A stretch of 64,000 nucleotides of DNA, from contig NZ_CP092415.1 in the NCBI RefSeq assembly GCF_023716465.1, forward strand, positions 186,001 to 250,000. The letters are read 5' to 3'. Below are positions 27,506-36,475 of this stretch, piece after piece; the first letter of the stretch is position 1; every line of letters begins with the position of its first letter. A program made the translations under genes and the position numbers. The notes beneath the pieces are model-generated. The model did no database searches. It saw nothing but the letters and a program-made list of their open reading frames with translations, and was not told the origin of the DNA. This DNA is from Flagellimonas marinaquae (GTDB taxonomy: Bacteria > Bacteroidota > Bacteroidia > Flavobacteriales > Flavobacteriaceae).

Positions 27506-28084
27506 ATGAATAAATTTAGTACAATTTTAGGCGCATTTCTTTTACTATTCTTTGCCGCTTGTGAAGGACCACAAGGACCTCCCGGCTTCGACGGACTCGA
27601 TGGATTGGACGGACAAGATGGGTTGGACGGAATCCAAGGGCAGGTTGTGGAAGTAGAAGGCGTTGACTTTGGTTATATCCCAGAAGACAACCTTTTTAGC
27701 ACATTGATCACATTTGCCGACGTGACCAATTTTGAAGTTTTTGAATCGGACGCCGTTTTGGTTTACAGGCATGATGGTGTAATTGACCTAAACGATGGCT
27801 CTACGGCAGATGCATGGACACAAATCCCACAAAACTATTTCTTAGATCAAGGCACCATTCAGTATGTGTTTGCCCACACCTTTGTGGATCTGGAACTTTT
27901 TATAGATGGGAATTTCGATTTATCAGGATTGAGTACCGACTTTACGGACAACCAATTGTTCAGAATTGTGTTTGTACCGAGCGAATATGCCGAAGCTTCT
28001 GATTTTGATGCTTCCAATATGGAAAGCGTTATGTCTGCCCTCAATATCAACGAAGAACAGATTACGAAAATGGATATCAACTAG
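27506..28084 (+). CDS. Collagen-like-repeat lipoprotein
   Basis: A 192-aa lipoprotein with a signal ending FAAC and the lipidated cysteine at about residue 19. Directly after it come nine Gly-X-Y triplets (GPQ GPP GFD GLD GLD GQD in the first part), the bacterial collagen-like pattern, ending near residue 48. The remaining 145 residues form a beta-rich domain of unknown function. Collagen-like triplets at the mature N-terminus suggest trimerisation and a stalk that lifts the domain from the outer membrane. The gene stands alone between divergent glgB and a terminator. Confidence 0.8.
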   Translation: MNKFSTILGAFLLLFFAACEGPQGPPGFDGLDGLDGQDGLDGIQGQVVEVEGVDFGYIPEDNLFSTLITFADVTNFEVFESDAVLVYRHDGVIDLNDGSTADAWTQIPQNYFLDQGTIQYVFAHTFVDLELFIDGNFDLSGLSTDFTDNQLFRIVFVPSEYAEASDFDASNMESVMSALNINEEQITKMDIN

Positions 28085-28103
28085 ATCATAATTACTACAG
28101 AAT

Positions 28104-28137
28104 AAAGAGTCCCATTGGCAATCCATGGGACTTTTTT
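28104..28137 (+). terminator. Terminator after the collagen-like gene
   Basis: AGTCCCAT and ATGGGACT pair, extended outward by A/T pairs, with a 9-base loop and a TTTTTT tail. It lies 20 bases after the stop. Confidence 0.75.
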
Positions 28138-28191
28138 GTATCTTTTTGTTAGGACAGCCAGTTATTTACGTCCAACTAAATAAAAAGAAGA

Positions 28192-28683
28192 ATGGGAAAA
28201 AAATTGCTATTGCTCGTTTTGATAGTATTCACCAGTTGCAAGGGTACATCGCAAGAAGAGAAAAAAGAAGAAAAATCCGAAACCGCTTTTAAAGTCAACA
28301 AAACGGATGCCGAATGGCGCGACGAACTTACCGACATCGAATATTACGTACTTAGAAAAGCGGCAACAGAAAACCCTTTTTCCAGTGAACTACTGGACAT
28401 AAAGGCAGAAGGCACCTACGTCTGTGCCGGTTGCCAAACACCCCTATTTCGGAGCGAGCACAAATTTGATTCCGGTACTGGTTGGCCCAGCTTTGATCGA
28501 GAAATCGAAGGTAATGTTGCTTACGACACAGATTATAAAATTGGAGTGCCCCGCACCGAGGAACATTGCGCCGTTTGTGGAGGGCACCTAGGCCATGTGT
28601 TCAACGATGGCCCTAGGAACACGACCGGAAAAAGACATTGTATTAACGGTGCGGCCCTTGATTTTATCCCGGACAACCAATAA
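28192..28683 (+). CDS. msrB: Peptide-methionine (R)-S-oxide reductase, lipoprotein form
   Basis: A 163-aa MsrB that reduces methionine-R-sulfoxide in proteins. Residues 1-16 are a lipoprotein signal ending TSC (C16), followed by a charged K/E linker, so this copy works in the periplasm, anchored to a membrane. The MsrB fold is complete, with zinc ligands in CAGC and CAVC, the [11 protein letters not shown] block and the catalytic cysteine in [10 protein letters not shown] second, non-secreted MsrB gene follows after 20 bases on the same strand. Together they appear to cover both cell compartments. Confidence 0.95.
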   Translation: MGKKLLLLVLIVFTSCKGTSQEEKKEEKSETAFKVNKTDAEWRDELTDIEYYVLRKAATENPFSSELLDIKAEGTYVCAGCQTPLFRSEHKFDSGTGWPSFDREIEGNVAYDTDYKIGVPRTEEHCAVCGGHLGHVFNDGPRNTTGKRHCINGAALDFIPDNQ

Positions 28684-28703
28684 CTTGTGGATTTAAAAAT
28701 CAT

Positions 28704-29108
28704 ATGGACAAAAAATACAGTGTAAACAAGACCGAAGAGGAGTGGAAACAACAACTTACCCCGGAGGAATTCTATGTTTTGCGACAAAAAGGTACGGAAA
28801 GACCTTTCACGGGTGAATTCGACCTTCATTTTGAAAATGGGGACTATCACTGCAGGGCATGTAACGCCAAGTTGTTCACGAGCGAACACAAATTTGAAAG
28901 TGGATGCGGTTGGCCCTCTTTTGACCAAGCGGTTGAAGGCGCCATTGAATACATCCGGGATACATCGCATGGCATGATCAGAACCGAGACCGTTTGCGCC
29001 AATTGCGGTAGCCATCTGGGACATGTTTTTAACGATGGCCCTCGAGAAACCACCGGGCAACGGTACTGCATCAATTCGGTAAGCATTGATTTTGATGCAA
29101 AAGGCTAA
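28704..29108 (+). CDS. msrB: Peptide-methionine (R)-S-oxide reductase, cytoplasmic form
   Basis: A 134-aa MsrB without a signal peptide. It has zinc-binding CRAC and CANC pairs, the [19 protein letters not shown] block and the catalytic cysteine in RYCINSVSI. The start is the ATG 20 bases after the stop of the lipoprotein MsrB. The two share the N-terminal opening (VNKT-EEW) and most of the core, so the pair arose by duplication and one copy gained, or the other lost, an export signal. It probably repairs cytosolic proteins using thioredoxin. Confidence 0.95.
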   Translation: MDKKYSVNKTEEEWKQQLTPEEFYVLRQKGTERPFTGEFDLHFENGDYHCRACNAKLFTSEHKFESGCGWPSFDQAVEGAIEYIRDTSHGMIRTETVCANCGSHLGHVFNDGPRETTGQRYCINSVSIDFDAKG

Positions 29109-29187
29109 AGTTTTCACCAATACTATTTTCTGCGAACAGATGTTTCCCCCTATTTAACAAACAAACCCATATTTGACATTTTTCAAC

Positions 29188-29239
29188 TTGGGAAATGGAG
29201 TTTGATTTCCGTACTTTTGCACCTGCCAATCGATGGCAG
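29188..29239 (+). promoter_or_regulatory. lpdA promoter and 5' stem-loop
   Basis: TTG (29188-29190), 21 bases, then TACTTTTG (29212-29219) match both halves of the flavobacterial promoter TTG / TAnnTTTG. Transcription should begin near 29223-29225, about 50 nt before lpdA. A hairpin CTGCCA/TGGCAG (29223-29228 with 29234-29239, 5-base loop) would sit at the very 5' end of the mRNA and may protect it from decay. Confidence 0.7.
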
Positions 29240-29272
29240 ATTTCAAAATCTAACAACTAAAATCAAAATCTA

Positions 29273-30664
29273 ATGAGCAAGTTCGATATAATTGTTTTGG
29301 GAAGTGGTCCGGGTGGATACGTTACAGCCATCAGAGCGTCACAATTGGGATTCAAAACAGCTATTGTAGAAAAAGAAAGTTTAGGAGGCGTTTGTCTTAA
29401 TTGGGGATGTATCCCGACCAAGGCCCTTCTAAAATCCGCTCAAGTTTTCGAATATTTAAAACATGCCGAGGACTACGGATTAAATGCCAAAGAAGTAGAG
29501 CACGATTTTGATGCTGTTGTTAAGAGAAGCCGCGGTGTAGCCGATGGAATGAGCAAGGGTGTTCAGTTCCTAATGAAGAAGAACAAAATTGAGGTAATCA
29601 ATGGATTCGGAAAAGTAAAACCGGGCAAAAAAATCGAGGTTAAAACAGAAAACGGAGAAACTGCCGAATATTCTGCAGATCATATTGTTATTGCCACCGG
29701 GGCACGCAGCCGTGAGTTGCCAAGTTTACCTCAGGATGGTGAAAAGGTTATAGGGTATCGCGAAGCAATGTCCCTAAAAAAGCAGCCTAAAAAAATGATC
29801 GTGGTCGGTAGTGGCGCCATAGGAATGGAGTTCGCTTACTTCTACCATTCTATGGGTACAGAGGTTACCGTTGTAGAATACATGCCGAACATTGTTCCTG
29901 TTGAGGATGAGGACATTTCAAAACAATTGGAGCGCAGCTTCAAAAAAGCAGGGGTGAAAATTAAGACTTCTGCCGAGGTAACCAAAGTGGATACTTCTGG
30001 CGATGGCGTAAAAGCCACCGTAAAAACAAAAAAAGGCGAAGAAGTCCTTGAGGCCGATATTGTTCTATCCGCCGTTGGAATCAAAACAAATATTGAGAAC
30101 ATTGGCTTGGAAGATGTGGGAATCGCTACGGACAGGGATAAAGTTCTGGTAAACGATTACTACCAAACCAATATACCTGGGTATTATGCCATTGGAGACA
30201 TTACTCCCGGACAGGCCTTGGCCCACGTTGCCTCTGCTGAGGGAATACTGTGTGTAGAAAAAATTGCCGGTATGCACGTTGAAGCTTTGGATTATGGAAA
30301 TATTCCAGGCTGTACGTATTGTATCCCAGAAATTGCTTCTGTTGGTTTAACAGAAAAGCAGGCCAAGGAACAGGGCTACGACCTTAAAATTGGTAAATTC
30401 CCATTTTCTGCAAGTGGTAAGGCCAAAGCAGCTGGTACGCCAGATGGTTTTGTAAAAGTTATTTTCGATGCCAAATATGGAGAGTGGCTAGGTTGCCACA
30501 TGATCGGTGTTGGCGTTACCGACATGATCGCAGAAGCTGTTGTGGCCAGAAAACTGGAAACTACAGGCCATGAAGTGTTGAAAGCAGTACACCCGCACCC
30601 GACCATGAGTGAAGCCGTTATGGAAGCTGTTGCAGATGCTTATGATGAAGTAATCCATTTATAA
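29273..30664 (+). CDS. lpdA: Dihydrolipoyl dehydrogenase (E3)
   Basis: A 463-aa FAD flavoenzyme that reoxidises dihydrolipoamide in 2-oxoacid dehydrogenase and glycine cleavage complexes. It has the FAD-binding GSGPGG (10-15), the redox disulfide C41/C46 in GGVCLNWGCIPT, the NAD-binding GSGAIG, the second FAD motif around YAIGD, and the dimer-interface HPHPTMSEA with the active-site histidine. It is preceded by one of the clearest promoters in the window and followed after 3 bases by a DUF3817 gene. No E1 or E2 subunit gene is nearby, so it is a stand-alone E3 gene. Confidence 0.97.
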   Translation: MSKFDIIVLGSGPGGYVTAIRASQLGFKTAIVEKESLGGVCLNWGCIPTKALLKSAQVFEYLKHAEDYGLNAKEVEHDFDAVVKRSRGVADGMSKGVQFLMKKNKIEVINGFGKVKPGKKIEVKTENGETAEYSADHIVIATGARSRELPSLPQDGEKVIGYREAMSLKKQPKKMIVVGSGAIGMEFAYFYHSMGTEVTVVEYMPNIVPVEDEDISKQLERSFKKAGVKIKTSAEVTKVDTSGDGVKATVKTKKGEEVLEADIVLSAVGIKTNIENIGLEDVGIATDRDKVLVNDYYQTNIPGYYAIGDITPGQALAHVASAEGILCVEKIAGMHVEALDYGNIPGCTYCIPEIASVGLTEKQAKEQGYDLKIGKFPFSASGKAKAAGTPDGFVKVIFDAKYGEWLGCHMIGVGVTDMIAEAVVARKLETTGHEVLKAVHPHPTMSEAVMEAVADAYDEVIHL

Positions 30665-30667
30665 GCT

Positions 30668-30949
30668 ATGCTAAAAATCTTTAGGGCCACTGCTATTTTA
30701 GAAGGTATTTCCTATCTACTCCTTTTCGGAATGACCATGCCGTTAAAGCATTGGGCGGATATTCCTGAACCAAACCAAGTTGTTGGTATGGCTCATGGAG
30801 TATTGTTTATTCTATATGTAGTGGTGGCCATAGTTTTTTGTAGGGAAAGAAAATGGAACCTTAAAAGGTTTACCATGCTTTTTATTGCTTCGCTCCTACC
30901 CTTTGGTACATTCTACGCAGATAAGGTGTATTTAAAAGAGTTAGCCTAA
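30668..30949 (+). CDS. DUF3817 small membrane protein
   Basis: A 93-aa protein with three hydrophobic helices. The opening FRATAILEGISYLLL, the central KHW and PNQVVGMAHGVLF block match the DUF3817 family of small integral membrane proteins of unknown function. It starts 3 bases after lpdA, so it is co-transcribed with it, and its end overlaps the convergent aroQ gene by 9 bases. The operon with lpdA may be incidental. Confidence 0.85.
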   Translation: MLKIFRATAILEGISYLLLFGMTMPLKHWADIPEPNQVVGMAHGVLFILYVVVAIVFCRERKWNLKRFTMLFIASLLPFGTFYADKVYLKELA

Positions 30950-31357
30950 AAAGCTCCGAACCGCCAAATCGTAACTTTGCAATCCAAAGCCTAGGATAAC
31001 CCCTTTGGCAACAGGGGATATGTAAGAAACATGGCGATATTCCTCCCGTTGATGGGTATTGGAAATATGCACCTCCACCACTGGAGCATTTATTGCTTTC
31101 ACGGCATCACCAATACCAACGGATGTGTGCGTGTAGGCTGCGGCATTTAATATGATCCCATCATAATTGAAACCTACTTCTTGGATTTTACCAATAAGCT
31201 CCCCTTCTATATTGGATTGAAAATATTCCAATTCCACATTAGGAAATTTTTGCTGTAACTGGGCAAAGTGGTCTTCAAAAGTAGAGCTCCCATACACATT
31301 TGGCTCTCGCTTGCCCAACAGGTTTAAGTTGGGTCCGTTAATGATCATTAGCTTCAT
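30941..31357 (-). CDS. aroQ: 3-dehydroquinate dehydratase type II
   Basis: A 138-aa type II dehydroquinase, third step of the shikimate pathway. The start IINGPNLNLLGKREPNVYG carries the flexible loop with the catalytic arginine and tyrosine. NAAAYTHTSVGIGDA and VEVHISN form the rest of the active site, with the catalytic histidine in THQREEYRH. Length is normal for this dodecameric enzyme. Its 3' end overlaps the DUF3817 gene by 9 bases. On the other side, across two beta-barrel genes, lies divergent xerD. Confidence 0.96.
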   Translation of the reverse strand: MKLMIINGPNLNLLGKREPNVYGSSTFEDHFAQLQQKFPNVELEYFQSNIEGELIGKIQEVGFNYDGIILNAAAYTHTSVGIGDAVKAINAPVVEVHISNTHQREEYRHVSYISPVAKGVILGFGLQSYDLAVRSFLG

Positions 31358-31371
31358 AAATTCAAAAATAC

Positions 31372-31403
31372 AATAAAAAGAAAAGGACGGGATGATCCCG
31401 TCC
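31372..31403 (-). terminator. Terminator after a beta-barrel gene
   Basis: On the minus strand GGACGGGAT and ATCCCGTCC form a 9-bp GC-rich stem with a one-base spacer at the tip (effective loop slightly larger), followed by TTTTCTTTTT. It lies 26 bases after the stop at 31429 and upstream of aroQ. Confidence 0.8.
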
Positions 31404-31428
31404 TCAATATCTTTTGTCCAAAAATAGT

Positions 31429-31893
31429 TTAATTATCGAATGCAAATTGCAGACCAAAGCCAAAAGCTGCCACTTCATTTTCACCTACATCGCTCAAAAC
31501 AACGGATGGGCGCCAATCAAAATTCAACACCAATGGAACGCCATCGATCTTAAAATCGAGTCCTAAATGAGGGCGCAGGGCAAATATATTATCAGAATTT
31601 TTGATGAAAATTATACTCGGCCCCACTCCCGCGTACCAACGCAGGCCAGGTGCCCTAAAAAAACCTTTGTGGTAAGAGTACAAAAAAGTAGCAATGGTAG
31701 CATTGTCCTCGAACCCCAAATCGGCCTGTCCCACATGGTTATCGGAGAAAAAGTATTTACCGGAGGCTCCAAAAAAAGTGGCTTCGTCGTAAAGGTCGAT
31801 TCCCAGTCCCAAAGCAGCACGATAATTGGTTTGGGCCTTTACTGCCAAATTGCCGATCATAACCAATGCAATAACAAAAAGTAATTTTTTCAT
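31429..31893 (-). CDS. Small outer-membrane beta-barrel-like protein
   Basis: A 154-aa protein with a secretory signal (about 1-20, AVKAQT). The mature part alternates polar and hydrophobic residues in 8 or so strands (for example ALGLGIDLY, WYAGVGPSIIF, AAFGFGLQFAF) and ends in F-D-N after an aromatic strand, the pattern of small 8-stranded porin-like or OmpX/OmpW-size barrels. No specific family is recognised. Its neighbour at 31969 is another such protein, on the same strand 75 bases upstream, with little sequence similarity. Confidence 0.65.
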   Translation of the reverse strand: MKKLLFVIALVMIGNLAVKAQTNYRAALGLGIDLYDEATFFGASGKYFFSDNHVGQADLGFEDNATIATFLYSYHKGFFRAPGLRWYAGVGPSIIFIKNSDNIFALRPHLGLDFKIDGVPLVLNFDWRPSVVLSDVGENEVAAFGFGLQFAFDN

Positions 31894-31968
31894 TTTTAAG
31901 TGTAATTAATGGTTAATATTCATATAGTTAACTGTAAGATTTGGGGTTATGACAGTCAATTTTTTATA

Positions 31969-32493
31969 TTAAAACAAAAACAGGATGCCCAAAGCAGCCA
32001 TTGAAAAATCGTAATCGTCACTAATTTTCACGTACGATATATTTACTTCGGTGCTCCTACCTACATTCACTCCCACCATGGGACGTATATAAAGCCCTCC
32101 CGAATTCCCTTGGTTAACCCCTACGGCATACCCAACATCGGCTCCCAGTTTAAAATCGTAAGTGGGATATATCCGTAATGCGGCTGCAACCGGTAAATAT
32201 TGGATATTCGGAAAATCCCCTTCCAACACAAACGAGCCAAAATCTACCGTATCGTTATTCACAAAAACGTTCATAAAACCTGTGGACAAGCCGGCATCTA
32301 TTAATTCCGAAAGTGCCCAATGATAACCCAAATCCAGACCTATTTCAAAATTTGCCAAATCGGAAATATCACCGAAGGGCACCCCTGCATGAACACCCGC
32401 TTTAAAATTTGTTCGATCCACTCTTTGTGCCATAGATGAAAAGCTTACCGTAATCAGAGCGATGATTACCAGTACATATGTCTTATTCTTCAT
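31969..32493 (-). CDS. Outer-membrane beta-barrel-like protein
   Basis: A 174-aa protein with a secretory signal (about 1-22, SFSSMAQ). The mature chain is a series of amphipathic strands (AGVHAGVPFG, LDLGYHWALSE, LGADVGYAVGV, MVGVNVGRSTEVNISYV) and ends in aromatic FLF, typical of the BamA-recognised last strand of an outer-membrane barrel. Family and function are unknown. A TAAATTTG box at 32571-32578 on this strand could be a promoter with a leader of about 75 nt. Confidence 0.65.
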   Translation of the reverse strand: MKNKTYVLVIIALITVSFSSMAQRVDRTNFKAGVHAGVPFGDISDLANFEIGLDLGYHWALSELIDAGLSTGFMNVFVNNDTVDFGSFVLEGDFPNIQYLPVAAALRIYPTYDFKLGADVGYAVGVNQGNSGGLYIRPMVGVNVGRSTEVNISYVKISDDYDFSMAALGILFLF

Positions 32494-32667
32494 TGTTAAA
32501 ATTTTATTAACACCAGAACGCCATCATCTCTAAAAAAGTACCTCTTTTACCATTTTTCCGACCAACGACACAAATTTATTTTTGTCCAAACATTAATAAT
32601 CCATGTTGGGAAATTAGGTAAACCAACACAATTTTAACGCCCCCGTTTGACCAAAGGGCATTCTGAA

Positions 32668-32697
32668 TTGACCAATGCGCAATTGGAATTAATTTTG
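32668..32697 (+). promoter_or_regulatory. xerD promoter
   Basis: TTG (32668-32670), 19 bases, TAATTTTG (32690-32697): both halves of the flavobacterial promoter with normal spacing, giving a leader of about 25 nt. A second -7-like box, TATATTTG at 32713-32720, lies 5 nt before the ATG and could give a leaderless transcript. Confidence 0.6.
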
Positions 32698-32725
32698 AAG
32701 ATATTATGTGCTTATATTTGAATGT

Positions 32726-33631
32726 ATGAAGTGGAATCAAGCGATAAAAGATTACCAAAACTACTTAAAAATCGAACGGGGACTATCACCAAATACGATT
32801 TCCAATTATTCCATGGATATTCAAAAACTTGTAGGCTATCTGGAAGAGCAAGGCATAATTGAAAATGCGATCGAAATCGATAAGGATACCATTCAACAAT
32901 TTATCTACGAGATCGCCAAGGTGGTAACGCCTAGAACTCAGGCTCGCATTATCTCTGGCCTTAAAGGCTTCTTTATTTATTTGGTTTTTGAAGATTACCG
33001 GGAGGATAATCCGATGGACTTGATAGAAACACCAAAAATTGGCAGAAAACTGCCGGACACCCTCTCCGAAGACGAAATCAATGAACTGATAGCCGCAATC
33101 GATTTGTCGAAGCCCGAGGGAGAAAGGAACAGGGCCATATTGGAAACCCTTTACGGGTGTGGACTAAGGGTCTCGGAACTCATCAACCTAAGACCTTCGG
33201 ATTTGTATTTTGATGAGGATTTTATAAAAGTAACGGGGAAGGGGAACAAACAGCGATTTGTACCAATCAGCCAGGTGAACCAAAAATACATTGATATTTA
33301 TCGTAATGAGATCCGTGTACACTTGCCGATAAAAAAGGAGCACGAAGACTTTGTATTTCTCAACCGCAGGGGCAAACAACTTACCCGCGCCATGATCTTT
33401 ACCATAATAAAGCGACTTGCCGAAACGATTGGGCTTAAAAAGAATATCAGCCCCCATACTTTTCGCCATTCGTTTGCCACCCATCTTTTGGAAAACGGTG
33501 CAGACCTAAGGGCCATACAGCAAATGTTGGGGCACGAGAGCATTACCACAACCGAAGTGTACATGCATGTTAACAGGAAACACTTGATGGAAGTGCTCCA
33601 TGAGTTTCATCCAAGAAAAAAAGACGCTTAA
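32726..33631 (+). CDS. xerD: Site-specific tyrosine recombinase XerD
   Basis: A 301-aa tyrosine recombinase that resolves chromosome dimers at dif. The N-terminal SAM-like core-binding domain (about 1-85, YLKIERGLSPNTISNY) is followed by the catalytic domain with the R in CGLRVSELI, the HTFRHSFATHLL block, LGHESITTTEVY with the second histidine, and the nucleophile tyrosine just after it. The frame extends upstream to a GTG at 32708, but the ATG at 32726 gives the usual N-terminus. The stop codon shares the bases TTAA with the stop of the convergent ndh gene. It is divergent from the aroQ side, a common flavobacterial order. Confidence 0.95.
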   Translation: MKWNQAIKDYQNYLKIERGLSPNTISNYSMDIQKLVGYLEEQGIIENAIEIDKDTIQQFIYEIAKVVTPRTQARIISGLKGFFIYLVFEDYREDNPMDLIETPKIGRKLPDTLSEDEINELIAAIDLSKPEGERNRAILETLYGCGLRVSELINLRPSDLYFDEDFIKVTGKGNKQRFVPISQVNQKYIDIYRNEIRVHLPIKKEHEDFVFLNRRGKQLTRAMIFTIIKRLAETIGLKKNISPHTFRHSFATHLLENGADLRAIQQMLGHESITTTEVYMHVNRKHLMEVLHEFHPRKKDA

Positions 33632-34944
33632 TTTTTTACTAAGTTATCCCGCTTTACCCTATTCTGTTTTTTAAATGGGCGAATGATCAATCGGGCCTCT
33701 CGGTCGAAGCGGACATAATTGTACACCCAGTTGATAAATACCACTACCCTATTCCTAAAACCGATAAGAAAATATAAGTGTACGAACATCCACACAAACC
33801 AGGCAAATACCCCTTGAAACTTAAAATTGGGCATATCCACTACTGCTTTGTTCCTGCCCACCGTGGCCATACTCCCCTTATCCTTATACACAAAAGGCTT
33901 CATGGGTCTGCCCTCGAGCAGGCGAACTAAATTGTTTCCCAGGTTCCTTCCTTGCTGAATGGCAGGTTGTGCCATCATGGGATGGCCATGGGGATAGTCC
34001 TCACTTTCCATTTGGGCCACGTCGCCAATGGCAAAAACGTCTTCCAAGCCCTCAATTTGATGAAAATGGTTGACCCTTAAGCGCTCTCCCCTACAAAGCA
34101 TTTCCTCGGCATCCAAACCTTTAAGACCAACAGCTTTAACCCCAGCGGCCCAAACCAAGGTTTCCGCATCAAAAATAGTCTTTGTATTGGTGGATACACG
34201 TTTGCCATCATAATTGGTTACCCGAATATTTTTCCAAACATTTACCCCTAGCTCTTCCAAGAATTTTTCGGCCTTTTGTGAAGCTTTTGCGCTCATGGCC
34301 GGCAAAAGCCTGTCGCCGCCCTGTACCAAATTTATTTGCGCTCTACGTGTATCCAGATCGGGATAATCCTTGGGCAGAATCCCTTTTTTTATCTCGGCCA
34401 ATGCCCCTGCCAGTTCAACTCCTGTAGGTCCACCACCCACAATAACAAAATTCATTAAAGCATCACGCTCGTGGAGATCATCGGTAAGTAGAGCTTGCTC
34501 AAAATTCTCCAATATCAAACTTCTCAGGTTCAACGACTGTGGAATGGTCTTCATGGCCATTCCTTTGGTCTCTATACCTTTATTCCCAAAAAAATTGGTT
34601 TCGGAACCGGTCGCCACAACCAAATAGTCGTAGAAAATTTCACCTATATTGGTCTTTACCCTTTTGGTATCCGTTTTTATTTCTTCAACATTTGCCAACC
34701 TAAAAAAGAAATTGGGATAACCCTGCAATACTTTTCGAATGGGATAGGCAATGGAATCGGGTTCCAATCCACCCGTAGAAACTTGGTAAAGCAAGGGTTG
34801 AAAGTTGTGATAATTGTGCATATCCAAAAGCACTACTTGTGCTTCTTTCTTACTAAGTTTTTTGGCCAATGCTATACCACCAAAACCACCGCCGATGATA
34901 ACGACCCTGGGAAAACTGGATTGAGGAATGTTCATGCTAGACAT
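33628..34944 (-). CDS. ndh: Type II NADH dehydrogenase
   Basis: A 438-aa non-proton-pumping NADH:quinone oxidoreductase. It has the FAD-binding GGGFGG near residue 18, the NADH-binding IVGGGPTGVELAGALAE block near residue 170, and the second FAD motif around FAIGD. A hydrophobic C-terminal segment (about 375-415, AWFVWMFVHLYFLIGF) attaches it to the inner membrane, as in Bacteroidota homologues. ATGs at residues 1 and 4 are both possible. On this strand TAAATTTG (34957-34950) ends 5 nt before the first ATG. Its stop overlaps that of xerD. Confidence 0.93.
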   Translation of the reverse strand: MSSMNIPQSSFPRVVIIGGGFGGIALAKKLSKKEAQVVLLDMHNYHNFQPLLYQVSTGGLEPDSIAYPIRKVLQGYPNFFFRLANVEEIKTDTKRVKTNIGEIFYDYLVVATGSETNFFGNKGIETKGMAMKTIPQSLNLRSLILENFEQALLTDDLHERDALMNFVIVGGGPTGVELAGALAEIKKGILPKDYPDLDTRRAQINLVQGGDRLLPAMSAKASQKAEKFLEELGVNVWKNIRVTNYDGKRVSTNTKTIFDAETLVWAAGVKAVGLKGLDAEEMLCRGERLRVNHFHQIEGLEDVFAIGDVAQMESEDYPHGHPMMAQPAIQQGRNLGNNLVRLLEGRPMKPFVYKDKGSMATVGRNKAVVDMPNFKFQGVFAWFVWMFVHLYFLIGFRNRVVVFINWVYNYVRFDREARLIIRPFKKQNRVKRDNLVKN

Positions 34945-34949
34945 AGCTA

Positions 34950-34957
34950 CAAATTTA
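34950..34957 (-). promoter_or_regulatory. Candidate -7 box for ndh
   Basis: TAAATTTG on the minus strand is an exact TAnnTTTG match, with TAGCT between it and the ATG at 34944. Another case of a -7 box almost abutting a start codon. No TTG -33 element is seen. Confidence 0.35.
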
Positions 34958-35034
34958 CGTATTCCGCATCAGCACATACCATCTCGGGACTGTTTTTTTG
35001 TATATTTAAGCGCTAACTCAAAAACCTTCCAACC

Positions 35035-36462
35035 ATGAAAAAAATTCTCCCCTTCGGTGTATTGTTCCTTTTTGTCGCAATTGCCGTACATGCTCAAAAA
35101 AAGAAAAAGGATGTCATTAACCAATTAGAATCAAAATCTGAAACCTATATTGAAATTGCCCACGAAATTTGGGGCCTGGCGGAAATGGGCTATTTAGAGG
35201 AAAAAAGTTCGGCCCTTTTACAGAAAACCTTGTCTGAAGCTGGTTTCTCCATAGATGCCGGTATTGCCGGTATTCCAACGGCTTTTAAGGCGGAATATGG
35301 TTCCGGTTATCCCGTAATTGCCATTTTAGGGGAGTATGATGCCTTGCCCGGATTATCCCAAGAAGCAGTTCCCGAGAAAAAATCGGCAGGTGGTGCCGCC
35401 GGACATGCCTGTGGTCACCATCTATTTGGTACAGCCTCCACTGCTGCCGCAATTTCTGTAAAAGATTGGATGGAAGCCAACAATATTAAAGGAACCATTC
35501 GATTTTATGGATGCCCTGCAGAAGAGGGTGGATCAGGAAAAGTCTACATGGTCCGAGAAGGTGTTTTTAACGATGTGGACGTAGCCTTACATTGGCACCC
35601 AAGTGCTGCCAACGCAGCAAGTGCAGGTGCTGCATTGGCCAACAAATCTGCCAAATTTAGGTTTTACGGTGTTTCCGCCCACGCAGCCGCAGCTCCACAA
35701 ATGGGAAGATCTGCCCTGGACGGTGTGGAGGCCATGAATGCTATGGTCAACATGATGAGGGAACATATTCCACAAGAAGCCAGAATACATTACGTAATAA
35801 CAGATGGGGGCAAAGCTCCAAATGTTGTGCCCGACTATGCCGAGGTGTATTACTACGCAAGACATAACACAAGGGATGTGGTCGTAGATATTTTTGATAG
35901 AATTGTAAAGGCTGCAGAAGGTGCTGCCTTGGGTACAGGTACAACCATGGAATATGAAATGATCGGGGGCACACATGAACTTTTACCCAACCTTACCCTA
36001 CAAAAAATAATGCACGATAACCTAACGACCGTTGGTGGTTTTACTTATAGTGATGAGGAAATAGCCTTCGCCGAAAAAATTTCTAAAAGTCTGGGCAAAC
36101 CAAGTCTTGATCTAAAAACCGTAGAAACCGTGCAACCTTACCGCGAAACGGCACGTGCCTTTGGTTCTACAGATGTAGGTGATGTAAGTTTTACCGTACC
36201 CACCGCGGGAATGGGGGCCGCCACTTGGGTGCCCGGTACTCCCGCCCATAGTTGGCAAGCTGTTGCGGCAGGTGGTATGAGCATTGGGCACAAAGGGATG
36301 ATGGTGGCCGCAAAAACCCTATCCTTGACCGCAATGGACCTTTTTCAAGATACCAAAACAGTGGAAGCTGCCAAAAAAGAACTGCAGGACAGAAGAGGAA
36401 AAGACTTTACATATGTGCCGATGTTGGGCAACAGACCGCCCGCTTTGGACTATCGTAAATAG
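35035..36462 (+). CDS. Secreted M20 amidohydrolase, AbgB-like
   Basis: A 475-aa zinc hydrolase of the M20/M28 amidohydrolase group, close in layout to AbgB (p-aminobenzoyl-glutamate hydrolase subunit B). A secretory signal (about 1-20, VAIAVHAQK) places it in the periplasm. Metal-binding features include LGEYDALPGLSQ, GHACGHHLFG and the PAEEGGSGK block with the catalytic glutamates, and a dimerisation lid follows (about 205-320). Substrate is probably an N-acyl or aminobenzoyl amino acid; this cannot be settled from sequence. It stands alone, divergent from ndh and upstream of an ECF sigma gene with its own promoter. Confidence 0.9.
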   Translation: MKKILPFGVLFLFVAIAVHAQKKKKDVINQLESKSETYIEIAHEIWGLAEMGYLEEKSSALLQKTLSEAGFSIDAGIAGIPTAFKAEYGSGYPVIAILGEYDALPGLSQEAVPEKKSAGGAAGHACGHHLFGTASTAAAISVKDWMEANNIKGTIRFYGCPAEEGGSGKVYMVREGVFNDVDVALHWHPSAANAASAGAALANKSAKFRFYGVSAHAAAAPQMGRSALDGVEAMNAMVNMMREHIPQEARIHYVITDGGKAPNVVPDYAEVYYYARHNTRDVVVDIFDRIVKAAEGAALGTGTTMEYEMIGGTHELLPNLTLQKIMHDNLTTVGGFTYSDEEIAFAEKISKSLGKPSLDLKTVETVQPYRETARAFGSTDVGDVSFTVPTAGMGAATWVPGTPAHSWQAVAAGGMSIGHKGMMVAAKTLSLTAMDLFQDTKTVEAAKKELQDRRGKDFTYVPMLGNRPPALDYRK

Positions 36463-36475
36463 AAATTTTCAATTT

